Shown: positions 1 to 10,738 of the stretch, one piece after another | Layout: every line of letters starts with the position of its first letter | Numbering within the stretch: the first letter of the stretch is position 1 | Origin: Scedosporium boydii | Taxonomy: Eukaryota > Ascomycota > Sordariomycetes > Microascales > Microascaceae | Direction: 5' to 3' | DNA length: 64,000 bases | Assembly: GCA_002221725.1 (NCBI GenBank) | Contig: NJFT01000090.1 | Location: 1-64,000 of the forward strand | Program-made: the position numbers and the translations under genes | Notes under the pieces: generated by a model | Told to the model about the DNA's origin: nothing | Database searches by the model: none | Seen by the model: the letters and a program-made list of their open reading frames with translations, nothing else

Positions 1-336
1 TTTGTTTTTTTTTTTTTTTTTTTGTTTTTTTTTGGTTTTCACTCTTTTTCTACACCACCCCTTTCCACTCCCAACCCCCGGTGCGAAATCCCTCAGAGTC
101 AAGCGGGAGGAATCAAAAAAGAAGAACGGCCAGCCACTCTCATCCAGATGACCCCTGCGAGTTCAATTGTTGAATGCGGTCAGCCATTATTCGATCACCG
201 TCTCCCTCATATATTCATTCCATCCCCGCCATCATTGGCCTGGCCTGGAATAGTTACGGCACTACAAAGACAGAGAAGGTCCGGCCTCCGGACTCCGGAC
301 TACGGCCTACATCGGTCACCGGTGGCCCGTTGTGCA
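1..336. other. window edge, T-rich then non-coding
   Basis: The first 33 bases are almost pure T. The rest holds only short overlapping reading frames without recognisable products. A CCGG/CTCCGG-rich patch lies at about 280-310. Nothing here is supported as a gene. Confidence 0.5.
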
Positions 337-2480
337 TCAAACCGCCTCATCTCCATACACTTTTCGAGCTTTCCTTCTTAAACAACTCCAAGTCAGCCAC
401 CAGCAAAACATGGTGACTGCCATCAAGGGGAAACATATTAGGACGAACAAATCAAATCCCTTTCTGTTGAAGTTCATGGAGTAGCCCGCTTTATCGTCCC
501 ATCCGATCAAGCCGCTCTGGAAAAAAGTCTGCGCACGCGTTAGATCCAAATTCTCCGTGCCGGCCCGCCATAGATATGCCCATCCGAGTCTTACGGCGAC
601 AAAAGTTCCTGGGAGGAACATTAGGGTGACGAAGGTGATGATGTGCATCGAAATGGTTTCCTGCTCAGTCTTGGCGGCGATTTTCTCCATCTTCTGGCCC
701 TGCAGGTGGCCGCTTGTCGCGAAGATGTGACTGACCTGCACGCCACGATACTGGTGAATTCCATCGAACTAAGCCTTCAACATCAGCGGCAGCTTCAGGT
801 ATTGGTACTAAGGAATTTACTCACCAGTGATTTCCCTTCCTTCAACCAGCAGATTGGGGACTCTACCTGAGTCTTTCGTACCTCGAGGTTCTTCTCAATC
901 TCTCCAACCTTTCGAGAGAATCTGGCTATTTGGTGTCGGCATTTCGTTTTGATGTCATCGCACATGTCCTCTCTTGTCATAAGCCCATCGTAGTACTCTC
1001 GGATGTCGCGTAGTGCTTGCTTGTCTAACGAGACAACGAGTCTCATCTCCTCCAGTCTCTCTCCCACATAGAAAAGCCTCTGAAGCTCTTCAAAAGTGAA
1101 CGTAGCGAGAACGGAAAGATTGCGAAGCTGCTTGGCGTGGTTGGCAGTTTGGTCACTATAAGGCCTTTGCTTTTCGGCGTCCCACGGGCAAATTAGGTGT
1201 CCATTCTCCAATTTACCAGAGCCATGATCACTGCCTACCGCCGCCATAGACCCTCTAATTTTTGTTGCGTGATTGAAGCATCCCAACCTCACCGTGGCCC
1301 GGAATAATCGGCGGATGGCGCCCAGCAGCGATGTTACGCCCGACCTTGAATCGGCGTCACCATTCCCCTTGGTCTGTTTGGTCATCGTGCCCCTCTGCGA
1401 CATTTGCGACACGATAGCCCTTGGGTACTCTTCTGACTCTTCGGCATCCTCGATTGGTGCCGTCTTAGCCTTGACCATAATGTCGTGTATCTCTTCGTCC
1501 ATGTAGTTGATGTAATGACGCCAGTTCTCATCTGCCCACATCAAGAAGATGAGTTGCGTTTCGAGCATGGATGAGAACTGCATTGCAGCGTTGGCTGGTT
1601 CCGTACTGATAGGCGGGAATAGAGACGGCGATTCCTTGATTCTATTCTGTAGGAGGTCGTTGGCCTTGACTGCCATCCAGAACGCTCTCCCCGTCTTGAC
1701 GTCAAACGTGTGGTGTACAGCCATCTGTCTGATCTTCCACGGCCACTTTTTGTCCTTCAGGTCTTGCTCGTAGCTTTCGGAACGTTCAACCGACCGTAGA
1801 ATATATGACATCTGAATATCTTTCCCAGAACGACCAAGGCGGGATATCTCGAGGACTCTGTCATCGGGAATGTGCAGTGTATCGTTAGCGTGAAACCCCG
1901 TCATCGAATAATCCAACGGCCTCTCAGTCTCTCCGAAAGAGGTCACATAGTCGAGGAAGTGAGGATCCACTTGGTGGAAGGCCAAGATCTTGCATAGACT
2001 TTCTCGCGAACAGTTTAAAGGGTCTCGCGAATCGTTGGCCGTGATGAAGCTAGTTGTCATTATTAGCTTCTCATCTTCAGCAGATCGTCATACCACTGGG
2101 TACATTGCTGGTGTTTGGCTTGCTTTCGTTGACTTACACATGACGGCAGAGAGGATCGGTGTGGCCGCTGAGAAGGTGGCTCTCAAGCTCTTTGCTGTTT
2201 GTGACGCTTGCAGGCTGATGCCCTATTCTTCGATTAGCTCGAGCTACGCCAGGAATGTCATGAATAACCCACTTTCACTGCCATCATAAAGCTCAAGGAA
2301 TACTAGCCTCTCTGAGCTACTGTCGAATAGGCGTTCCTCATCATTTGTCAAGGAATCGCGATAATCTCGTAGGATAAAACTTGGTGCACTTGGTTGCAGC
2401 AAATTGGCGGGGTATTCATGCCATTTCTCGCATTGGTCGCGGAGGTTGTCGTGGATGTTGATGCGCATCTTGGGCTGCAT
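337..2480 (-). CDS. CorA-like Mg2+ transporter-domain membrane protein
   Basis: This is a fungal CorA-like protein, probably of plasma membrane or vacuole; transport has not been shown for most of these fungal members. The best model has four exons: 2480-2273, 2167-2138 (a 30-nt exon, the least certain), 2074-825 and 735-337, giving about 628 aa. The introns are about 105, 63 and 89 nt and the phases agree. Evidence for the family is the N-terminal motif NDSRDPLNCSRE, the HxVxPHFLDYV stretch, a long charged helical middle, and the C-terminal AAKTEQETISMHIITFVTLMF followed by LPGTFVA and a second hydrophobic segment (ICFPLMAVTMFCWWLTW). These last two are the paired transmembrane helices of the CorA fold. 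The canonical GMN loop is not visible, as is common in these fungal relatives. The last intron falls just before the first membrane helix. The 5' exon choice is inference: an alternative acceptor would lengthen the small exon to 57 nt in frame. Confidence 0.75.
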
Positions 2481-3026
2481 CCCGGCAGTATTACAATTGC
2501 GGAGTGAAATGCCTTGTATCCTAGTATATGGATGCGGTATCTGTGCATTTGTTCGAAATAGCGCGCTAGGTACAACTTATATACTGAAGGGTGTGTTCTA
2601 CGTTAAGCTTGGCAGAGAAAGAGAGTGAAAAAGCCTTGGCTCGAAGTGGAATATTTCCTTTGAGTCCGGTCTGCCAAAATACGGCATGGAAGAGGCACAA
2701 AAGACGGAAGAGAACAACGAAAAACAGCAGAAGAGGGGGAACCGCCCACGGCACAGGTATGTACATGACCTGCAGTCGCTCCGGCCTCCGGCGAAGCCAG
2801 ACCCCCTAAGGTATAACTTATTCGGACTCTGGTAACGAACAAGCCAATAAGCCACGCCTTCCTGCATTCCTGCTGGTACAATTTGTATCAGAACGGAATG
2901 AGTGCCTCCTTTGAACACATCAGTGTGGCTCAGGCCGGTCGAACTAGTTAAGTGGCGGCTTCCACTCGGTCATACGCTTCAGGCGGCGTATACTTCTCCT
3001 GTGGTCCTGCGCGGGGCGAAAAGACG
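2481..3026. other. intergenic, no gene seen
   Basis: Reading frames on both strands here are short and mutually overlapping with no recognisable domain. At 2768-2812 there is a GC-rich patch (GGCCTCCGGCGAAGCC) of the kind often found in dispersed fungal repeats, but no second full copy was found in the window. Confidence 0.4.
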
Positions 3027-3309
3027 TTAACAGACGGCGCTGCTTGGGATATAGAACGGGGCTATACCAACTTGAGTCAGCTCCCTGCCATCGGGCAGAT
3101 TGAAGACGTACTTTTCGTTCTTGGACTATCCTCATATGGTCAGTTCTACGTCTCTGTTTCAGCAGTGCAAGGCTCAATCTGCGGGGGGCTGTGCTGCACT
3201 CTCCACTTACTTCGGCGACAATATTGGGGTCGTTAAAGGTGTACCTGAGCCACGCCTCCAAAACATTTTTCTCCAAGCGGTAACTCTCAAAGGAAGAGGG
3301 CTGTGACAT
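3027..3309 (-). CDS. small spliced hypothetical protein, 63 aa
   Basis: I do not recognise this protein. The model joins 3309-3211 and 3119-3027. The 91-nt intron begins GTAAGT, has a CTGAC branch site about 20 nt before its AG, and is phase 0. The product starts MSQPSSFESYRLEKNVLEAW, passes an NDPNIVAE segment at the junction, continues as NEKYVFNLPDGRELTQVGIA and ends IPSSAVC. The joined protein is more convincing than either frame alone, because both halves have normal amphipathic composition and the splice signals are good. The unspliced frame (to 2944) reads through into a basic, low-quality sequence. It could be a fragment of a longer family member. Soluble, no signal peptide or membrane segment seen. 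Confidence 0.45.
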
Positions 3310-4504
3310 CTCGATGGTATCAGTTCTAAATGCGCGTAGTCTCGGAACGGTGTTGCTGGGCCTGGGTAAACGAGAAGGAAATGAGCTCATGCCTGTTTTC
3401 AGCGCCGCCATAGGATGCGACACAGGTTTTATCATTGACATTATTACAAGTAGCGTGTACAATCATTGGTGCTGCAGCCTGAACGATCGCTGGAGCCGCT
3501 TGCTTTCTTTGGTCATGCTTCCTGGCCGAGGAGCAGCGGAACTTAATAGCCTACAAAATACTTCGTATTGGTTCTTCTGTCCAAGTGAGATGATGGTGGC
3601 AATAACTGTTCTCCTGTGCTGGGACGTGATTTACCCAATGTCCACGAAGAGCCAATGAGGGTGGTTCCATATTTCTAGCCGAGAGTGCAAATGCATGAGC
3701 AATATGCACAAAGTGATCAAGGGGACGTTAAGGAAAGCGGTGCTGCTTTTAGACAAGGCTCCGGTGGCTTCACAAAATGGAATAAAAGAGAAGGTGGGGG
3801 GTACTTCTGTGGTGTAACCCAATAAATGAGTGATTCCCAGTGCTTGATTCGACCCTATTCAGCCCAAGTACAATGCGCATATGCGCATTGTACTTGTATC
3901 ACACCGGGATGCTTTTCTCGCCCTCCCGTTGGCAGACGAATATCACGCCACGCATTACGCATATAGAAAGGCACACATCTGTGCAGGTTCTCCTCCTCAG
4001 GAAGCCTTCTCTACTTTGATGTAAAGTGTCAGGACAGAGACCCCTCGGTCCAGAGGAGCATGGTTGGCGGGGATCAAATGATTTGATTCCTGGACACTTG
4101 GATATTGTACAATACCGAAACTTTGATATTGCATAATACAATGAAATCACACATCCGGTGCTTGGATCCCGGCTTTGCCCCTTGAAGCTCAAATCTCCTG
4201 GTATGACCATGGCCGTTTGACATTCTTTAAGACTAGTATCTTCCGGGACCCGGAGCGGGGCGCCCAGGAGTTGAGCCTATCACGGCCCTGCTAGCACGCT
4301 TTTTAGGTTCGTTCAAGGGATTAGGAAAGGTTGTCCCTGAGAGAGTACGTTGGGAGCGCTGAATTTATATACGCGAGTGCGGCAGATGAGCGTCAGATGT
4401 AGCCGGCTAGGTAGGGCTAGATTGAAGGCGGCGAGAATAATTTGGCCAGTGGGCGATGAGGCAGGATCCTACGCATGAGCAGTGTATCTCCGTTTACACA
4501 TCAC
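3310..4504. other. intergenic, no gene seen
   Basis: No supported coding region. A perfect dyad at 3870-3893 (GTACAATGCGCAT and its complement) could form a hairpin. The frames at 3314-3658 and 3899-4210 lack domain features and splice context and are not called. Confidence 0.4.
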
Positions 4505-4830
4505 GCACTATATGTTCCCAGTAACTTTCACATCCCGTTCCACTCCTCTACTACATGTTTCCAGAGACTTTCACATTCCCGCCCATCTCTACCACATGTT
4601 TCTGGAAACTCTTACATCCATCCGCCCTCCAAGTTTCCAGAATCTTCACATTACATCCATCCTTGTATCCAGAACCTTTCGCATCCATCCCCTCCGCCAC
4701 TACGACTTGTTTCTACTAACTTTTACATCCCATCCGTCCCCATCCCCTCACTACATTTTTTTTCTCTTCGCGGCAACTTCAAATATGTCCCCACTACAAA
4801 TTTCCAGTAACTTAAACTGTCCCCTCCTAC
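4505..4830 (+). repeat. degenerate ~40-nt minisatellite, pyrimidine-rich
   Basis: About eight imperfect copies of a unit of roughly 32-48 nt occur in tandem. Each has a core like CTACATGTTTCCAGxxACTT followed by TCACATCC and a C/T-rich spacer. Cores begin near 4507, 4550, 4590, 4632, 4664, 4708, 4753 and 4792. The last two copies have lost most of the pyrimidine spacer. Two overlapping open frames cross the array (4475-4810 and 4482-5003), but their proteins only mirror the repeat (FHIP / YIHP / TFTS motifs), so I do not call them genes. Confidence 0.6.
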
Positions 4831-5527
4831 GATTTTTTCTTTTCCGGTTACAAATACGATTACAACATTCGACTAGAGCATTTGCGAAACGTCCGAGTTT
4901 TTTAGGCTTATTGAGACGGACCCGTGTGGCCTGGCCAGCCAGATCAGAGAAACAACGAGAACAAAGAACACCAGAACAAACTGTCGAGGTGGTCAAATCG
5001 TAATCGTCGGATATCAACCTTGCAGAAGCTGCCACACAAGCTCCCAAAAGGCTCGAAAGGACGCTGGAACTGTGGGTCAATGGAAATAGAAACAAATATC
5101 TAGAGATGGACGTCCCCAACGGAATGGAAACGACAAGCAAGGGATAACACATATAATAATAAAGGAAGGACGATGGCTTGAAGATAATATAATATACAAA
5201 AGACAAAAGATAATAGATCTAAAGGACGAGTAAAACCGATAATACTTGGTAATACTTGCTTGAGCAAACTTGTTGAAAGAAGGAGGCAAAGAAAGAAGAA
5301 CCCTTTATAGTTATCTCCTTTTAACACCGGAGCATTATTTTCCCATGTCCATGGCCGCAGTGCCATGCTATTGTCCTTAAGCCCAATGCCTTCCCACAAG
5401 AGCTAGCTGTGCTGATGGCCCCTTTATCACCGTCTGATTATCATGCTTAGATACAATAAGTATAGAAGGAGATAAATCGGCAGCAAGTCTTGGTTTCAAG
5501 CCATTCTACAGAGGCGCTAGGAGCTAA
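4831..5527. other. intergenic / 3' flank of sialidase, no gene seen
   Basis: AT-rich from about 5090 to 5320, with only overlapping low-complexity frames. Probably holds the 3' UTR of the minus-strand sialidase gene. Confidence 0.4.
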
Positions 5528-6778
5528 TTAGTTGCCAGGGCCGTTCAATATCCAGCTCAAGTTGAACCTCCTCCAAACAATAGCCCGGTTGTCACCCTTC
5601 GTGCCCCCTGTCTGGTAGAAATCCGTCTCCACCAGAGCACCAATCTTGAAGTCTGCTGTCTTAGTCATGCTCGAGTAGCCACCCTCGTGCCCGACGCCAG
5701 AGATCGGGGCGTCGGACAGCTTCCGCCCGTAGTTGAACTTGTTCGCATCAGCGTCGTAGCTGATTCGCACCCGCATGTGCCGCCGGCTGTCCTTGTGCGC
5801 CGAGTTGAGGAAGATGACCCGCGCCGGTCCCTTGTTGTCCTTCAGGTTGTATAGGAGGGTCGAACCTTCGCACGCTGGGTCAGGGAGCCCTTTGTCGAGA
5901 GCGAAGCTGCCGAACGAGTTCAGGGTTCCCCGGGCCACATTGCGGTAGTCGTCGTCCTTGCCAGCGCGGTCGTTGCGATACAGCTTTCCGTCGGGGGTCT
6001 GGGCGATGGTGCCTTCGGATCTGGTGCCGCTGAGTTTCTGGTAGGACCAGGTGCGGCTGCCGGGCCTGCCCCTGCCGATGATGTTTCTTCCTTGGGCTGG
6101 GACGACAATCTCGCCCGTAGTCAAGACGATTCCATTGCCAGGACCGACGCTATCCCACGCCTGCCCATCGGGCGTGAGGTGCTTCGTCATGTCTACAGGT
6201 TCCGACCACGTCTCCCCATCGTCGGTGCTTTGCGTGAGGTAGAGGTGGCGTCTACCCTCCCATGTTGAGTCTATCGCCTTGGTCTTCTTGCCGTTGGGAA
6301 GCACATCGTTGCCGTTCTGGCTGTAGTCGCCACTATTCCAGTTGAGAAACAGGTAGATGGTGTCGCCGTCCACGACTGGTGTTGGGTTGCCCCAAGTGCC
6401 GTCCCCCTTGCCCACGACTTCCCGGAGGCCTTCCCAGTCGCTTGGGTTGGCTCCGTGGTTGCTAGCTGTCTTGGTCCGCTTGAAGACCAGATTGATGTCG
6501 CCAAAGTCGCGGTTATCCCACCGTCGGCCTTCAGCGAATGCGAGAATGCGGCCGGTGGTAGTTGTGACAACGGCAGGAATTCTGAAAGAATGGAACCCTA
6601 TGCCGCTCGAGAGCTTGTCCGCGGCGGCCATGTTGGCACTGCGGAAAAGGGCAAATCCCTTCTGGTAAGGCGCTGCATCCTTGGCCGGGTCAAGGACGTT
6701 TCCCAAAGCTGTGCCTGCTGTGAGGAGGGCAAATAGAAGCGCCCCAAGAAAGTTCTTAAAATATATAATTTGGTTCAT
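5528..6778 (-). CDS. secreted GH33 exo-sialidase / KDNase-like enzyme
   Basis: This glycoside hydrolase family 33 protein should remove terminal nonulosonic acids (sialic acid or KDN) from glycoconjugates outside the cell. The single exon gives 416 aa from the ATG at 6778. That start is preferred because the first 26 residues (MNQIIYFKNFLGALLFALLT...) form a signal peptide; an in-frame ATG at 6823 would bury it behind 15 extra residues. Family marks are the FRIP motif at about residues 65-68 (its Arg belongs to the catalytic Arg triad), a DNRDFGD stretch with the likely acid/base Asp, an Asp-box STDDGETW at about 184-191, a TRSEGTIAQ Glu, the later Arg-containing segment HMRVRISY, and GGYSSM carrying the probable Tyr nucleophile. 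Related filamentous-fungal enzymes (the Aspergillus fumigatus type) prefer KDN over Neu5Ac, so KDNase is as likely as sialidase; the sequence alone cannot decide. Length and motif order are complete. Confidence 0.9.
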   Translation of the reverse strand: MNQIIYFKNFLGALLFALLTAGTALGNVLDPAKDAAPYQKGFALFRSANMAAADKLSSGIGFHSFRIPAVVTTTTGRILAFAEGRRWDNRDFGDINLVFKRTKTASNHGANPSDWEGLREVVGKGDGTWGNPTPVVDGDTIYLFLNWNSGDYSQNGNDVLPNGKKTKAIDSTWEGRRHLYLTQSTDDGETWSEPVDMTKHLTPDGQAWDSVGPGNGIVLTTGEIVVPAQGRNIIGRGRPGSRTWSYQKLSGTRSEGTIAQTPDGKLYRNDRAGKDDDYRNVARGTLNSFGSFALDKGLPDPACEGSTLLYNLKDNKGPARVIFLNSAHKDSRRHMRVRISYDADANKFNYGRKLSDAPISGVGHEGGYSSMTKTADFKIGALVETDFYQTGGTKGDNRAIVWRRFNLSWILNGPGN

Positions 6779-7804
6779 TTTGAGAGTAGACAGATTCTTG
6801 ACAATGATAGGATGCGAGCGCATACGAGAATGCAGAAATGCCTCTGCTGCCGTTGATTTATATGGGCGAGCCTAGTGACTACGGGTTTTATTTCAGTGCC
6901 AGAGCTAAAAGCCGGCAGTAGTGCAAGTAGTAAGCAGCCGGCATGTTCTGCAGCCCAGAAACACCGTTGGCCGGAGTAAAATTGCTTTAAGTGTTGGCCA
7001 TAGCGGTGCAAAATGAAATCAGATCAAGACTTCGAAAGCATGGCGCCAGAGATCATCATTCGAGGAACGCGAAGTCACTGCCGATCCTCGCTTTCGGGGT
7101 CACCGAGCAGCCCGAGAATGACTGCTGCACTGCTTACCTGGACATAGCACCGAATACATGGGACCGGGGAGCATCAAGACTGGAAATTGGAAATCTGACC
7201 GATGAGGCTCATATCTGCTGCTACAGGCCCCGGTGGCCATCCACTTCTTCTGGACTGTAGCACGGCGATGCTCTTGGGCCTATTTTTCACTAGTAACCTT
7301 TCCCAAACCCCGGTCCTCCTGCAGGAACTTTTTTTTTCATTCGCATGGGGAGGCGTCCTCTGGTGTGAACTGGTTCGGCTCCGCCAATGACCCTTTGACC
7401 CGAAGGGGCGTGCAATCTCCCTAGCAAGGATGGTCTTACCCGCATTCACCATAGGTATCGGACCTTGACTTCAAGTTCAACGACCCCTGAGCCCATACGA
7501 CATAAGACGGTAGAGCATCATACCGTCTTACAGAACGACGCATTCCAAGTCACAACCAACTGTTCATACACGATTACGAATCGTCAGCGATTAGAGTACG
7601 ATGATCTAAACAGGATCCCTTTAGGGGCATGCCATGGAGCCTGAACTAATAGACGTAAGTGATAATGTATTCTAGCTACTAATAAAGGCTGCTACATTCC
7701 AGTGAACGTCAAAACAGTAGTAGAATACCACCTTCTCTTGAAATCCTAGTCCCTCCAAAGTCTGCCATCAGTATTCCCAACTACTCAAATCCTCTGCCCT
7801 CCTT
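6779..7804. other. intergenic between sialidase and small secreted protein gene
   Basis: Contains the upstream region of the sialidase gene and the 3' flank of the next gene. Short frames on both strands lack domain or signal features. A GACGGTA / TACCGTC dyad lies at about 7505-7530. Confidence 0.4.
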
Positions 7805-8189
7805 CTAGGGACAAGAGATGCTGCCGAACCGGTTCTCTGTAGCATCGTACCAAGTAGCCTCAATCATCTAAACTAAATTAGCGGCAACTCAAAAGTCATT
7901 TCATGCGGAAGCTTCAACTTACTCCGGCATTGCAACCAGAAGTGACTTGGAAAGTCCATGAAAGATTGCCGTCGGAGCCGCTGCAATCTGTCAAGCTGGG
8001 GGTTGCGCAAACGCCAAATTGGTTCAAGTTGTCCCAGAGCCCGCCGCCAATGCCAGGAATATCATCAACACCACTAGCCTCAACGGTGTACCCCTTAGCG
8101 ACCCCGTTCTTCCAGCGTCTGCAGACGGCGGCAGACGCATTGGTGGCGAATACCGCGATGGCGGAGGTCGCGATGACTGAGAAGCGCAT
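7805..8189 (-). CDS. small secreted cysteine protein, paralogue A (109 aa)
   Basis: An effector-sized secreted protein of unknown function. Exons are 8189-7923 and 7867-7805, split by a 55-nt phase-0 intron (GTAAGT...TTTAG). The signal peptide is residues 1 to about 21 (MRFSVIATSAIAVFATNASA). The mature part has the motif GYTVEASGVDDIPGIGGGLW and WDNLNQF, then SWTFQV, and a second exon encoding MIEATWYDATENRFGSISCP. Cys are at 23, 61, 69, 86 and 108: five, against six in its paralogue at 9247-9635, because the Cys of PGICGG is Gly here. The odd number suggests one unpaired Cys. I do not recognise a named toxin or effector fold. The two genes are transcribed away from each other about 1.06 kb apart. 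The extension by the last exon is needed; the unspliced frame ends prematurely. Confidence 0.75.
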
Positions 8190-9246
8190 TATGACAAGTT
8201 TTCAAGGGAGAGGGAATAAGGCAGAGTGATTGATATAAACTAAAATTTTCTCTTGATTTATTGTTGAGGAGTGAATAGTCGTCGTGGATGAAGGGGTGCT
8301 GGGATTGGGAGGCTGGGATGAAGTTTGTGGGTTTATATGCTTCAAGAAATGCGTTCTACTGCCTGCCCTCCTGGACTGTATTGAGGCGGAGAACGCCAGC
8401 AGCATGAAGCCCCTTACTGCCGTTCGTTCCTTAATTTATAAAAAGGATCAATGGGTGATCATAGCCTCGCTCTCTTTATATTATGGCTCGCTCCTTTACG
8501 GGCGGAAGACTACGTCGCTAGCTAGGGCAGATGATCAACGCCGAAGAGACTTGACAGTTTCCCGTGATAGAGCCTTATATTTCCCTACACATATAGCATG
8601 GTCTCTATAGTGAATTAAAGCCAGCTATATTTAGTTACGGGAAGAATGGCTCCTGAAGGATCGAAAATGCGTGAAAGAATCAATTAACGGTATCCTGAGA
8701 AACCAAAATAGTTGCGGAACGAAAGCACCTCCTGGAGGAATAAAGTAAAATGATCTGTTTCTCCGGTGAGGATTTTTAGCTCTGCCTCGTCACCGTTCTT
8801 CAGGAACTCTAATGCTATTGGAAGAACAGAGGAATTTAATGGCAACCACGGCTAATGGCGAGACCGGAAGGATCTCTCGGCCGAACCGCGATTAATATTC
8901 ACAACTCCGTCTCATTTCTCCCACTCTCGGGCTGATCCTCAGGATGCACTTACGCACGAAATCCCAACCCCTGGCATCTACGAGCCGCATCTACGAGCCT
9001 AAAATCGAATGCCTAGAACGACCAAAGGTAAGAAATTGTCTACATATACTGTACGACTACCAACTCCCTCAGATGTTATTCTGCCAACTTCATTGCTATC
9101 CATCAGCCTTTCTCAGTCAGTAGAAACAAGTCCTTAGCACGGTCTACCTCTTCAGAAATACTCTTACGCAGCCAATTTTTACTACTAAATATTTTATCTT
9201 TCCAAACTTCTAAATCTCCATCTTCCTTCGACAATCCCTCCCCAAT
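8190..9246. promoter_or_regulatory. shared divergent upstream region of the small secreted protein pair
   Basis: A gene-free 1.06-kb stretch separates two paralogues that point away from each other, so it must hold both promoters. A long pyrimidine-rich, A/T-rich leader (about 9150-9240) precedes the plus-strand start. TTTATAT-like sequences lie at about 8475-8485 and 8573-8581. No operator can be assigned. Confidence 0.35.
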
Positions 9247-9635
9247 ATGCAGTTCAAAATCTTCACTCTGTCTGCACTCGCCTTCGCCGCACCGGCCCTA
9301 TCAGCCTCGTGCGAGAGGGTCGAGGCTCTGGGTTCCTGGGGCTATACGATCGAGGCCGATGCTGTCTCCGATATCCCTGGAATTTGCGGAGGCCTTTGGG
9401 ACAACCTAAAGCAGTTTGCAGCCTGTCCCGTTGGATTCATCGCTGAGTGCTCCGACCTTGAACACGGTAGAATGACCTGGAGCTTCACCGTGGGCAAAGG
9501 CTGCAACGGCGGGTAAGTTATATCGAATATCTATTTAGCCATGTTGCAGGAAATAACTAACACGAAGATAGAATGGTTGAGGCAACTTGGTATGACGCTA
9601 CAGAGAATCGATTCGGCAGCATCGATTGTCCGTAG
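9247..9635 (+). CDS. small secreted cysteine protein, paralogue B (109 aa)
   Basis: Paralogue of the minus-strand gene at 7805-8189 and the same length. Exons are 9247-9512 and 9572-9635. The 59-nt intron starts GTAAGT and has an AACTAAC branch site. The signal peptide is residues 1 to about 20 (MQFKIFTLSALAFAAPALSA). The mature chain has GYTIEADAVSDIPGICGGLW, WDNLKQF, MTWSFTV and the second-exon sequence MVEATWYDATENRFGSIDCP. Six Cys at 22, 47, 60, 68, 86 and 108 could form three disulfides. The second exons of the two genes are about 86% identical in DNA and 18 of 20 residues, while the first exons are only about half identical in protein. Function unknown; small, secreted and Cys-rich suggests an effector or antimicrobial-type protein, by inference only. 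Confidence 0.78.
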
Positions 9636-10738
9636 GTGGAGGAGCGAGGCTTGGTTTCGTTCGGCCTTTCTCTAGATGGTTGGAAATGTGCATACTTGAC
9701 GGATGTGTGCTTCGAGAAGGGGGTTTCTCTTGTAGTACTTCGTCCACACAGAAGGACGTAACTATGTGCGGGCTCTGCGCCTCGGGTAGCCCTCTTCATT
9801 TGATGCACAAAGGTAAGGTGTCAGCAGGGAGGGGGGACGATTGAACGATTTGGTGCCTGGATACTTTGTGATAATGCGCAACAATGAACGGTGCGCGGAT
9901 GTCGATTCAGCTCAAATATCATGATGCCCCGTGTTCCTCGCCTCTTCTATGCCCCAGACGCGAGCCCTCCGAGGATTCTGATCGTGATAGACTGCCCAAT
10001 TTTCAAACATCACGTTCTGTTAGGAAACATTGTAAACGTCCCGTCTTGACAGTGGAACATTGCCAGCCCGCACACACTGCTCAGTGCTGAGCCCGAGTTC
10101 TAGAGTTTTCTAAGACCGTATGGGAGACAATGTCCATTCGTATTTAGAATAGCTTAGAGGGACCCACCCACCTGGGGGACTTGGATATACGTAGGTAGTG
10201 TGCTCGGTCCCAAATTTGGGGTCGTGATGCCAGGAAACATGAGAAGGATCTGTCCGTCCCACGTTGAAAATGGCAGATATTTCTTGTGCCGGCCTCTCCA
10301 CTAATCACGGAATCGGCTAAAGCAGGAATGGCTATTTATTTTCTACTCCCCTCGTACTTGACTCGTAACTATCAGCATGGGAGCGAGCTTAGAAATGTAC
10401 GACCAAGCACCTTTTTTAAGATATTCAAGTCTTTACGACGTCGACTACCCCATTCTCTAACGGAGAGAACAATCTTTCTCGGCATGGCACCTTGCCCCGA
10501 ACCTGAAACAAGATAATTATCACTACCCATCACTATTAGCCATTTTCTGCCAGATTTGAGAAGATGTTAGCGGGTGGCAGGGACCTTAAGATAGTAAAGC
10601 CATTTCACATCAGCTTCACGGATGTCCCCAGAACTTTCAAGAAATCTCTCATAGGTATACCAATAATGCTAGTCCATAAATTCTATCGCTTTCTCAGGCC
10701 AGTTCCGTGCCCCACTCCATGAACGCCAGATGTGCGAT
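9636..10738. other. intergenic, no gene seen
   Basis: No supported coding region between the small secreted protein gene and the convergent alpha-glucosidase gene; short frames only. Probably two 3' UTRs. Confidence 0.4.

Noticed and set aside
2768..2812. GC-rich GGCCTCCGG patch also partly seen near 283-305
   Set aside because: Only about 11 nt are shared, too little to call a repeat family.
4475..5003. Two open plus frames over the minisatellite
   Set aside because: Their proteins only restate the DNA repeat and have no start context or domain.
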